A stretch of 64,000 nt of DNA from Flavobacterium sp. N1736 (GTDB taxonomy: Bacteria; Bacteroidota; Bacteroidia; Flavobacteriales; Flavobacteriaceae): the NCBI RefSeq assembly GCF_025947065.1, contig NZ_CP109994.1, positions 1,240,001 to 1,304,000 on the forward strand. The letters are read 5' to 3'. The notes beneath the pieces are model-generated. The model had not been told where the DNA came from. It saw only the letters and a program-made list of their open reading frames with translations, and did not search any database. The position numbers were made by a program, and so were the translations under genes. Positions 1 through 6,863 of this stretch are shown here, piece by piece. Every line of letters starts with the position of its first letter. Positions within the stretch are counted from its first letter, which is position 1.

Positions 1-224
1 AAATAGACGATCAAAATCAATTGCAACAGTAATTTTTCCTAACTGCACCAAAGCAGCAATAAAGGATAATCAAAGTTCTGACAATTAATGAATTCCGGCA
101 GGATAATACAGCTTTAAATGGTTGCAAGTTATAATCTGCAACAAAATTTAACATAGTGAACAGCATATGGAAGTGAAGCTGACCGGCATCAATTAGAGCT
201 GTCTTTTTTTTAAAGTGATAGATT

Positions 225-671
225 TTACTGAACTGCCTTGTAAACCATCAGGACGATGATGGTAAAAAGATTGTGCAGGAATACCAGCTGAAGGTAATAT
301 CCCTTAAAATTATCTAAATGCCCTGATGGTATGACAAGGATCAAAAAAGTCCAGCTTATAATTCGCAGCAGGGCACTTATGAATCCTATAAACAAGCTTG
401 CCGTCCATGATATTTCCCTGAATTCACAGTACCATATCAGGCAGTAAACTGCAGTTAAACAGATTCCCATGCCGTGGCTGATGATAGTGCTGGAAATGAA
501 TTTGGCTTTCAGGGAAAAGTCTACCTCCAGCATCGCAAGAAGCCAGGTAAGGAAGGCGGGCTCCCGATAGATTTCGCTCTGTGTCGCCGATACAGTTTTG
601 TAGAACAGTACAAGGATACAGAAGGCCGCCAGCCATGAGAGCATAATTTGAAAGAGCAGATAAAGGGCCAT
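225..671 (-). CDS. Hypothetical four-helix membrane protein
   Basis: This 148-aa protein is not one I recognise. It is strongly hydrophobic. Likely membrane segments lie near residues 3-27, 57-80, 90-114 and 127-146, and a charged stretch around residues 28-45 contains most of the polar residues. There is no cysteine lipobox and no enzymatic motif that I can see. The stop lies 224 nt from the left edge of the window, so its downstream neighbour on the minus strand is outside the sequence. Local base composition is more G+C rich than most of the window, which could mean a different origin, but this was judged by eye. It is probably an inner-membrane protein of unknown function. Confidence 0.6.
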   Translation of the reverse strand: MALYLLFQIMLSWLAAFCILVLFYKTVSATQSEIYREPAFLTWLLAMLEVDFSLKAKFISSTIISHGMGICLTAVYCLIWYCEFREISWTASLFIGFISALLRIISWTFLILVIPSGHLDNFKGYYLQLVFLHNLFTIIVLMVYKAVQ

Positions 672-997
672 AAAATAAAAATAGGGGCGTATTTATGCAC
701 CAAATATAAGAAGATTAATGTTTGGAATCCCTTATAAAGAAAAGACTGAAATTCATTTTAGTTTTATATCGTATCGGCTTTTTGTCTTAAAGGAAGGGTC
801 ACGGTAAATTTCAATGGCTTTATTATTTCTGGTAATGATTCGAACTTAAGCTTATAATTAACAATTATTCAGTGTCTTGATTTGTACTTTAAATTAAATG
901 CAGCGATTCTGCACCCAATTCAAATTAATACTCTGTTTATATTGTTTCTTTCGTTAGCTTTTTATGGCAAAAAAAAGAATCAAGTCCAATTTTGGGA
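672..997. other. Spacer without a supported gene; possible histidine-kinase tail
   Basis: No complete gene is seen here. On the minus strand a short open stretch ending at the stop codon 764-766 would encode a peptide finishing in FTVTLPLRQ, which resembles the last strand of a histidine-kinase ATPase domain. A TGA codon closes the frame about 35 codons upstream. It may be a gene remnant or chance. Confidence 0.3.
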
Positions 998-1177
998 TTA
1001 GGTATCTTCATCTTTTTCGTTTAGAAATTTTCTTACTTGAACATATGCGATTTTTTGTAGAAATTCTAAAATCTCTTTTGCTTCTTCAAGTGTAACATTC
1101 TTTCCTTCATCGCTAAGCATTTTTTGAGCTTTATTAGCTGTAATTTTTCCTCTATATTTTTCTTCTTCAATTTCCAT
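998..1177 (-). CDS. Small 59-aa conserved-type protein
   Basis: A short ORF encodes a 59-aa acidic and lysine-rich protein starting MEIEEEKYRGKIT. The core KITANKAQKMLSDEG, followed by VTLEEAKEILEFLQKIA, resembles a family of very small Bacteroidota proteins that databases often label 'PTS sugar transporter subunit IIBC', a name with no functional support in a protein of this size. The pattern suggests a helix-turn-helix-like pair of helices in which the second carries LEEAKEILEFL. It sits alone between the membrane protein gene and the tRNA. I recognised it by pattern only, so the function is unknown. The start is the first ATG of the frame, and no signal peptide or membrane helix is present. 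Confidence 0.65.
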   Translation of the reverse strand: MEIEEEKYRGKITANKAQKMLSDEGKNVTLEEAKEILEFLQKIAYVQVRKFLNEKDEDT

Positions 1178-1333
1178 AAACTTAAATTAATGTTAAGATG
1201 AAGGTAGTTATTTTTTATAATATCAATGTTTACAGAGTTTTAAAGATGGTTTGTATACCGTAAAGTCAACCTTACTGGATTTACAAACCTTTTTTTTATA
1301 AGTTAAATTGGGTTAAATTAAGTGAAAAAAGCA

Positions 1334-1371
1334 TAAAAAAAACGCTAAAACTAATGTTTTAACGTTTTTTT
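1334..1371 (-). terminator. Terminator downstream of tRNA-Arg
   Basis: An inverted repeat (arms 1335-1351 and 1356-1371, one mismatch, loop TAAT) begins six bases beyond the tRNA 3' end and has A runs on one side and T runs on the other. It could stop transcription in either direction. Confidence 0.6.
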
Positions 1372-1376
1372 AAGAG

Positions 1377-1450
1377 TGACCTCGACTGGATTCAAACCAG
1401 TAACCTCTTGAGCCGTAATCAAGTGCGCTATTCAGTTGCGCCACGAGGCC
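1377..1450 (-). tRNA. tRNA-Arg(ACG)
   Basis: The minus strand folds as a complete 74-nt tRNA. The acceptor arm GGCCTCG pairs with CGAGGTC with one G-U pair. The D stem is GCGC/GCGC. The anticodon stem CTTGA/TCAAG encloses the loop TTACGGC, giving anticodon ACG for arginine. The T stem ACTGG/CCAGT encloses TTTGAAT. The discriminator base is A and CCA is not encoded. A34 is normally edited to inosine to read CGN codons. Confidence 0.95.
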
Positions 1451-1505
1451 TTTTGTTTTCACTAAGGTTATTTTTTATACCTTTGGTGATTGCTGTTAGC
1501 GGGTG

Positions 1506-1536
1506 CAAATATAGGCATAAATGTGACATATACAAA
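1506..1536 (-). promoter_or_regulatory. Bacteroidota-type promoter of tRNA-Arg
   Basis: On the minus strand TTTG is followed by 19 bases and then TATATTTG, which matches the Bacteroidota housekeeping promoter (TTTG at -33, TAnnTTTG at -7). It lies about 55 nt before the tRNA 5' end. It occupies the spacer shared with the divergent apt gene. Confidence 0.75.
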
Positions 1537-1563
1537 CGAAAAATAACATAAAAATAAAAAAAA

Positions 1564-2076
1564 ATGAAGATTGAAAATTATATACGTGATATTCAGGGGT
1601 TTCCTAAAGAAGGAATTTTATTTAAAGATATCACGCCATTACTAATTGATCCAAATGCGAGGGAAGAATGCCTTAAAATATTGCTAAATTCTTTAAACGG
1701 ACAAAAAATTGATAAGGTGATAGGAGCGGAGAGTCGTGGTTTTTTCTTCGGAATGTTATTGGCAGATCGATTAAATGCAGGTTTTGTGCCGGTTCGTAAA
1801 CCTAAAAAACTGCCTTTTACCACTATTTCGGCTTCTTATGAACTAGAATACGGAACAGATTCGCTGGAAATACATATTGATGCGATTAAAAAAGGCGAAA
1901 AAGTTTTAATTCATGACGATGTTCTGGCAACCGGCGGAACCGCAAAAGCGCTTGCTGATTTGGTAACTGAACTTGGCGGCGAAATTGTTCAGTTTAATTT
2001 TTTAATGGAACTTTCTTTTTTAAACGGAAGAGATAAAATAAAGGATAATCCTATATTTGCTGCAATAACCTATTGA
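1564..2076 (+). CDS. apt: Adenine phosphoribosyltransferase
   Basis: This 170-aa enzyme makes AMP from adenine and PRPP in purine salvage, in the cytoplasm. The length and start match the Apt family. The N-terminus (IRDIQGFPKEGILFKDITPL) is the family signature, and VIGAESRGFFFG follows near residue 55. The PRPP-binding loop VLIHDDVLATGGTAKAL lies near residues 118-134 with the two adjacent acidic residues typical of type I phosphoribosyltransferases. A basic RKPKKLPFT segment precedes it. The gene is divergent from the tRNA-Arg gene and is followed at 31 nt by an unrelated lipoprotein gene. Nothing is odd in the sequence. Confidence 0.96.
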   Translation: MKIENYIRDIQGFPKEGILFKDITPLLIDPNAREECLKILLNSLNGQKIDKVIGAESRGFFFGMLLADRLNAGFVPVRKPKKLPFTTISASYELEYGTDSLEIHIDAIKKGEKVLIHDDVLATGGTAKALADLVTELGGEIVQFNFLMELSFLNGRDKIKDNPIFAAITY

Positions 2077-2107
2077 TAAACCCAAATCAACCTAAATCTA
2101 CCTACCT

Positions 2108-2880
2108 ATGAAACAATTGTATTGTTTGGCCTTACTTACCGTATTATTTTCCTGTAATGAGAAAAAAGAAACTACGACAGAAAATCTAACTAAAAACACT
2201 TTAAAAGACAGCACAATCATAAAAGAAGCAACAGCCAATGCTTTAGACTTAAACCTGAAAAGTGTTTTAAGACCTGACGAAAATTTAAAACTCGAGCAAG
2301 TTTATAATGATAATGTTGAGTTTGTAAATTTTGACGGCAACGGCGATTATGCTTTATTTACAGTTCAAAAAAACAACAAGTTAATTTCGTTTTACACTGA
2401 TCTTGCCGACGTTAAAACGTTTAAAAGAGGTGATATATTAGATGTTGCCTGGAAAATGGACACTATTTATGAAGCAGGCGAAGGCGAAAAACAAGAATTT
2501 GCAGAATGGCTGGTAACTGCCAAAAAAGTAAAAGACGGAAATGTAAGTTTGTTTCGAAAAAGTATCCAAAACAAATAAAATATTATACAGATAAAGAAGA
2601 TTACACTGCCGATTTTAAAGATTATATCTATGAAGAAGTAGAATTTTATCTGGCAAATTCTAAAAATGAATTGGTAAAAAGTGCCATAAAAGATTCAAAA
2701 GCTAATTTGAGCTATTCAATTGAAGAAAAAGACAAAGACGGGCGTTCGTATGTCGTTTTAGGAATTTCGAATGATTTCGAGCATCATACCAATATAATTC
2801 AATGGCTGTATCTCGATAACGAAAATAGAAAACTATACGAATACGATTTACCAAATGATAAATTGATTCAGTTCGATTAA
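2108..2880 (+). CDS. Hypothetical lipoprotein, frameshifted in this sequence
   Basis: The first reading frame (2108-2578, 156 aa) begins with a lipoprotein signal peptide ending in the lipobox LFSC, followed by a charged mature region. It ends at a TAA. A second frame that overlaps it continues with a well-formed acidic protein segment to 2880 (…YYTDKEDYTADFKDYIYEE…). Adding one A to the five-A run near 2555-2560 joins the two into a single 257-aa product reading …SLFRKKYPKQIKYYTD…. The second ORF on its own would start inside the first and has no signal peptide. I therefore treat them as one gene with a one-base deletion or a sequencing error. The family is not recognised. Confidence 0.6.
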
Positions 2881-2901
2881 AGAATTTAAAATTGTCTTAG
2901 T

Positions 2902-3546
2902 TTATACTAAGACAATTTTGTTTTTAATAGCATATAAAACCAGTCCAATTCTGGTTTTAATTTCGAGTTTATCAAAAAGGCACTCTCTGTAGCCATCAAT
3001 TGTTTTTGGGCTCAAACACATTTCAGAAGCAATTTCCTTATATGTTTTTTCTGTGCAGGCATGTTTTATAAAAACGATTTCTTTTTCTTTTAAACTGATT
3101 TTTTTCGAGTCGTTATTCGCTTTCTTTACTAACATTCCCGAAACTAATTCGGTAAAATAAAAGCCTTTTTCGATAACGGAAATAATACCGTCTTTAAAAA
3201 TTTCGGGCGAAGTATCTTTTAGCAAATACCCTTTTGCGCCGTTGGTAATCATTTTTATAATAACTTCTTCATCATCATTTACAGACAGCGCAATAACTTT
3301 AAGCGCCGGCATATTTTCTTTAATCCATTTCATGGTACTAATACCATCTAAAACAGGCATATTAACATCTAATAAAATTAAATCGACATCAGTATTTATA
3401 TTTTCCTGTAAATACGAAATAAATACTTTTCCGTTTTCGAAGCGGTTAATTACTTCAAAATCTTTAAAGCTATTTATAAGAAGTTCAAGCGATTGCGAAA
3501 ACAGTAAATGATCATCTACAATAATAATTTTGTTTTTAGGTTTCAT
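2902..3546 (-). CDS. LuxR/NarL-type response regulator
   Basis: This 214-aa two-component regulator has a receiver domain in residues 1-125 and a LuxR-type helix-turn-helix in residues 148-210. The acidic pair is in IIIVDDH (about residues 8-12) and the phospho-acceptor Asp is in LLDVNMP (about residue 60). The conserved T/S position lies in ALSVND, and the Lys is in GYLLKD. The DNA-binding helix reads TYKEIASEMCLSPKTIDGYR. Its start overlaps the end of the upstream kinase gene by 11 nt, so the two are translated together and almost certainly form a cognate pair. The target genes cannot be told from the sequence. Confidence 0.93.
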   Translation of the reverse strand: MKPKNKIIIVDDHLLFSQSLELLINSFKDFEVINRFENGKVFISYLQENINTDVDLILLDVNMPVLDGISTMKWIKENMPALKVIALSVNDDEEVIIKMITNGAKGYLLKDTSPEIFKDGIISVIEKGFYFTELVSGMLVKKANNDSKKISLKEKEIVFIKHACTEKTYKEIASEMCLSPKTIDGYRECLFDKLEIKTRIGLVLYAIKNKIVLV

Positions 3547-4321
3547 CGGGTTTAGTTAAGGGATATTCTAAAGTTACGGTTGTTCCTGTTGCATCAGAGT
3601 TCATGATTAGTGCGGCTCCAATTAATTTAGCTCTCAATTTCATATTGCTTAATCCCAGGCCTGAGTTTGTTTTAAGGGCGTCGTAACCAATTCCAAAATC
3701 TTGTATTTTCAGGCAAAAAAGATCAGCAGTTGTTGTAATATTTACATCAAACTTGTCACTGTGCGAATGTTTCAGGCTGTTATGCAAAGCCTCCTGAAAA
3801 ATTCTGTAAATAAACAAATCGTGTTCTTCGTTAATCTCCGGTATTTCTCCGGAAAGCGTGTATTTATATTGAATTTTTTTCAGCTTTTTTATACGCTCTA
3901 AATCCTGTTTTATGGCTTCGATAAAATTGCTTTGCAGTAAATTGTCCTTATTGATAATTCGGGATAAAATTCTGATTTCGTCCAGCGATTTGGCTAATAT
4001 TTCTTTTAAATCACTTAGTTCATTATGCTGAATGGGTTTTTCGCTGTTGATATACATATTAAGCTGCATAATACCAACCGAGACGATTTGCCCGATATTA
4101 TCATGTAATTCTTTACTTATTTCAGAAAGAGTCTGATCTTTAATTTCAATTCTCGTTTTAATTAACTCAGATTGAAAATAAAGATCAGCTTCCATTTTTT
4201 CTACCAGATAGGTATTCTTTTTCTTTAGAAAATAAAAGAATATAACAAGCAAAATGATCAGTAAAGTTAAGAAAACTATACCTAACGAAATAACTAATAA
4301 TTGTACTTCTTTTCGCTCCAT
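3536..4321 (-). CDS. Sensor histidine kinase, HisKA_3/NarL-partner type
   Basis: With the ATG at 4319-4321 the product is 261 aa; a longer frame from 4342 adds seven residues but overlaps the upstream gene more. One membrane helix lies near residues 7-32. The HisKA_3 box ISKELHDNIGQIVSVG carries the phospho-acceptor His, as in NarX/DesK-type kinases that pair with LuxR-type regulators. The ATPase domain shows the N box (ALHNSLKHSHSDKF) and the G box (GLGLSNMKLRAKLIG). It has no large sensor domain of its own, so sensing may come from the 7-TM protein encoded just upstream, whose gene overlaps this one by 28 nt. The downstream regulator gene overlaps it by 11 nt. Confidence 0.92.
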   Translation of the reverse strand: MERKEVQLLVISLGIVFLTLLIILLVIFFYFLKKKNTYLVEKMEADLYFQSELIKTRIEIKDQTLSEISKELHDNIGQIVSVGIMQLNMYINSEKPIQHNELSDLKEILAKSLDEIRILSRIINKDNLLQSNFIEAIKQDLERIKKLKKIQYKYTLSGEIPEINEEHDLFIYRIFQEALHNSLKHSHSDKFDVNITTTADLFCLKIQDFGIGYDALKTNSGLGLSNMKLRAKLIGAALIMNSDATGTTVTLEYPLTKPDET

Positions 4322-4941
4322 AAAAATCCGATGATAAAACAAGTATGCGTTAAAAAATTCAGAATAAACAATACTAAACTAAATATTGAATCGTCTTGTT
4401 TGATTAAAAACCATTTTATGGCAAGCATGAAAGGTAAAAAAGGCACGTGAAAAACCAGAATTCCCAGAATGTACCAAAAAAAAACTGATTTTTTAAAATT
4501 TAATATTTTATCTGAATTAAAAATCTCTACCAAATATAAGCAAGATAGTATCATAACTACCAGAACACCAACTGCAAAACTATAAATAAACGAGTTATTG
4601 AGATCTTTTTCAAAATATAAAAGATTGAGAAAAAAAGAAAACACAAACAAGATTAAAAACATTACGGCTGATATTTTGTTATTCTGTTTTAGTAAAAGAC
4701 TCCTGAGAAGCAATATGTAGGCACAAAAACTGACAAGCATGTAAAAATTATATACATAATAATTTAATAAACCTGTCCAGTAAGTAAAATAGTAGCCAAC
4801 AATTTCTATAAGTATCGAAAACCAAATTAAAATAACTAACGATTTTGCTTTACGACCAGGAAGTTTGTGCAACGAAATCAAACCGATAATTCCTGATAAT
4901 AAAGCAAAATAAATGACATAAGATCTTAAAAATTCAAACAT
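4294..4941 (-). CDS. Seven-helix membrane protein linked to the two-component pair
   Basis: This 215-aa protein has about seven hydrophobic segments of 20-25 residues separated by short charged loops, which gives it a 7-TM layout. I do not recognise the family. Conserved-looking polar residues inside helices (for example YYVYNFYM near residue 63 and HVPFLPFM near residue 168) could line a ligand or ion site. Its stop codon lies inside the histidine kinase gene, so three genes (membrane protein, kinase, regulator) overlap end to start. The context suggests a sensory or regulatory subunit for the kinase, but that is inference. Confidence 0.75.
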   Translation of the reverse strand: MFEFLRSYVIYFALLSGIIGLISLHKLPGRKAKSLVILIWFSILIEIVGYYFTYWTGLLNYYVYNFYMLVSFCAYILLLRSLLLKQNNKISAVMFLILFVFSFFLNLLYFEKDLNNSFIYSFAVGVLVVMILSCLYLVEIFNSDKILNFKKSVFFWYILGILVFHVPFLPFMLAIKWFLIKQDDSIFSLVLFILNFLTHTCFIIGFLWSEKKYNY

Positions 4942-4950
4942 AAATTTTTT

Positions 4951-5448
4951 TTAATATATTAAGCTTGGCGGTCTGCCAATGTTTCCGTAATTCATTGGTT
5001 CAAGGCTTTGTATATCGCTTGGTGCATCATCTTCTAACGCAACAAAACTTTGAATTTTTGCCGTATTTGCAGCTTCTGCTTTCTTGCCTGTTGGTACTAA
5101 AAATAAAGTGGTTTGTCCTGCTTTTTCTCCATGTTTTTCATCTTCGGGATAAACACCAAAATAAAAGCGAATACCATCAACATTATAACCGTCCTGTACG
5201 CCTTGGGTTTTTATATAATGAATGTAACTTTCTAAAGCCTCTATCGAATACCAAATGGCATTTGCATCTTCTTTTTTAACAGATTTGCCGGTTTTTAAAG
5301 CAGCTTTCTTTTTGTTGTAATTTACGTTTAATACCTGAGCAAATTCTCGGGTAATTAACTGGCTTGGTTTTGCGGGTGGATTTTTCATGTTTTTAATGTA
5401 ATTAGTTAAAGGTTTAGTTAAAAAATATTTTTTAGATATTTCTGCCAA
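4951..5448 (-). CDS. Hypothetical protein, 165 aa
   Basis: This protein is not recognised. It is basic in the N-terminal half (KNMKNPPAKPSQ, KKKAALKTGKSVKKED) and has a mixed alpha/beta pattern in the middle (ALESYIHYIKTQG, VDGIRFYFGVYP). It then runs into a short disordered tail ending NYGNIGRPPSLIY. There is no signal peptide or membrane helix. A second possible start lies at residue 21 (MKNPPAKP). It ends only 9 nt before the start of the 7-TM gene on the same strand, so it is probably the first gene of that operon. It is divergent from the muramidase gene. Confidence 0.7.
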   Translation of the reverse strand: MAEISKKYFLTKPLTNYIKNMKNPPAKPSQLITREFAQVLNVNYNKKKAALKTGKSVKKEDANAIWYSIEALESYIHYIKTQGVQDGYNVDGIRFYFGVYPEDEKHGEKAGQTTLFLVPTGKKAEAANTAKIQSFVALEDDAPSDIQSLEPMNYGNIGRPPSLIY

Positions 5449-5645
5449 AATTATTTTAATCGTTTTAGAAACACAAGGGTGAATACACCCTTTTTTTACG
5501 AGGTAAATTTATTTAAAAAATCAGGTTAAAATACTGTTGTTTAGTGTTTTATGAATAATTATTTTTACAATGTTTGTTTTACTGAAAAAATAAACAAAAA
5601 ATACGGAGTTCAACCATCATCAAAAATAATTATAAATAAGAAACC

Positions 5646-6468
5646 ATGAAAACTATAAAATCAGGTCTGAGATCAAATGAAGTTTATTACTTAAATGAAC
5701 TTCTCGAAAAACTAAAATACAGCGTTGTTGTTTCTGATTACTTTGGAGTCGAAACAGATAAGGCGGTGAAAGACTTTCAGTTAAAAAAATAATCTGGTTG
5801 TAGACGGAATTGTTGGCTTAAAAACATGGTCTGCACTTATTGAAAAAAGTAAAGAAGGATTTTCTTCTAATAACAAATTACTTTCAGAGCAAAATCTTAT
5901 TGATTTTTCTAAAGATCATAATCTTGAGCTCGCTGTTGTTAAAGCGGTTAACGAAGTAGAGAGTGGAGGAAAAGGTTTTTTGGTAGACGGACGACCAAAG
6001 ATTTTATTTGAAGGACATATTTTTTGGAAAGAACTCGAAAAACGAGGTATAAATCCGGCGAATTATGCCAATGCCAATAATCAGGATATTTTGTTTAAAA
6101 ACTATACAAAAAAGTATTATTTGGGAGGTGCCGCAGAATATACACGATTAGAAAAAGCAATACATTTAAATCCAGATAAAAAGTTTAGCGACGCAGCAAA
6201 ATGTGCCGCATCCTGGGGTTTGTATCAAATTATGGGCTTTAATGCAGTTTCTATAGGGTATAAAAATATAGACGAATATGTCGATAAAATGTATCTGAAT
6301 GAAGGCGAACAGCTAAAAGCATTTGGATTGTTTCTCGCAAAGAATAATTTGATTGGTTTTTTAAGAAATAAAAAATGGGCAGATTTTGCTTCAAAATACA
6401 ATGGACCAATTTATAAAACCAATAAATACGATGAGAAGTTAAAGAAAGCCTATATTAAATTTTCCTGA
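5646..6468 (+). CDS. Peptidoglycan-binding N-acetylmuramidase, frameshifted in this sequence
   Basis: The ATG at 5646 opens a peptidoglycan-binding domain (MKTIKSGLRSNEVYYLNELL… to DKAVKDFQLKK). The frame then stops at a TAA formed by a run of seven A bases near 5784-5790. Reading with six A bases continues as NNLVVDGIVGLKTWSAL, the expected end of that domain. It then runs into an N-acetylmuramidase domain (DUF3380-type) with VKAVNEVESGGKGF, which holds the probable catalytic Glu, followed by RPKILFEGHIFW and CAASWGLYQIMGFN. The intended product is about 273 aa and would cleave the glycan backbone of peptidoglycan, like phage endolysins. No signal peptide is visible. The frameshift is either an assembly error or a recent mutation. 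Confidence 0.75.
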
Positions 6469-6475
6469 GGTTTTT

Positions 6476-6780
6476 TTGTTTGAAGTTTCAGGTTTAAAGT
6501 TTCAGGTTTGAGGTTTCTTTTGTTTCAGGTTTCTTTTGTTTCAGGTTTCAGGTTTTGCGTTTAGTTTGTCATTTCGATCGAAGAGAGAAATCACACACGA
6601 AACTCGACAAAGATTGGCGACATACTATACGGAGCTTCTGGTGTGATTTCTCGTTCCTCGAAATGACAAAACTAGTAACTTTCAAAACCTGAAAATTGAA
6701 ACCTTTGCAGTTAATTAAACGTTCCAACAAACTTGAAACCTGAAACTTGAAACAAAAGAAACCTGAAACCGCAAACAAAA
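6476..6780. repeat. Degenerate inverted phrase repeat around palindrome B1
   Basis: The left part (6476-6560) repeats the phrase GTTTCAGGTTT several times. The right part (6685-6780) repeats the complement, GAAACCTGAAAC. Together they form a large imperfect inverted repeat with palindrome B1 at its centre. The spacer lies between two convergent genes and holds no coding sequence. Confidence 0.7.
6568..6667. repeat. Palindromic repeat family B, copy 1
   Basis: This 100-bp element starts GTCATTTCGATCGAAGAGAG and ends with the near complement …CCTCGAAATGAC. The arms are about 27 bp, and a middle section contains CGACAAAGATTGGCG. Related copies lie at 39039-39137 and 43452-43551. It encodes nothing. 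It sits between the convergent muramidase and pheT genes. Confidence 0.85.
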
Positions 6781-6789
6781 CGCAAAACA

Positions 6790-6822
6790 AAACCCGACAG
6801 GTTTTTAAAACCTGTCGGGTTT
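6790..6822. terminator. Bidirectional terminator between muramidase and pheT
   Basis: A near-perfect 33-bp palindrome has 16-bp arms (6790-6805 and 6807-6822) with the G+C core CCCGACAGG/CCTGTCGGG flanked by A and T runs. It lies 42 nt beyond the pheT stop, so it can terminate pheT as well as the plus-strand gene. Confidence 0.8.
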
Positions 6823-6863
6823 GAATTATGTATAAACAAAAGTTTAGCTATAAACAGAAAGTT

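Noticed and set aside
1..224. Minus-strand open frame of about 70 codons at the left edge
   Set aside because: No clear start, no recognisable motif, rich in Cys and Leu in a way typical of chance frames.
764..870. Short minus-strand frame ending in FTVTLPLRQKADTI, like a kinase tail
   Set aside because: Only about 35 codons before a TGA, and no N box or G box nearby; too little to call a gene.
2506..2880. Separate 124-aa gene starting inside the lipoprotein gene
   Set aside because: The first 20 residues are a shifted reading of the lipoprotein's own codons; one missing A explains both frames.
5980..6468. Stand-alone muramidase starting at TTG 5980
   Set aside because: The frame extends upstream through the rest of a peptidoglycan-binding domain, so the TTG is internal to a frameshifted longer gene.
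6569..6790. 73-aa frame in the muramidase-pheT spacer
   Set aside because: It is a translation of the palindrome and phrase repeats, not a gene.
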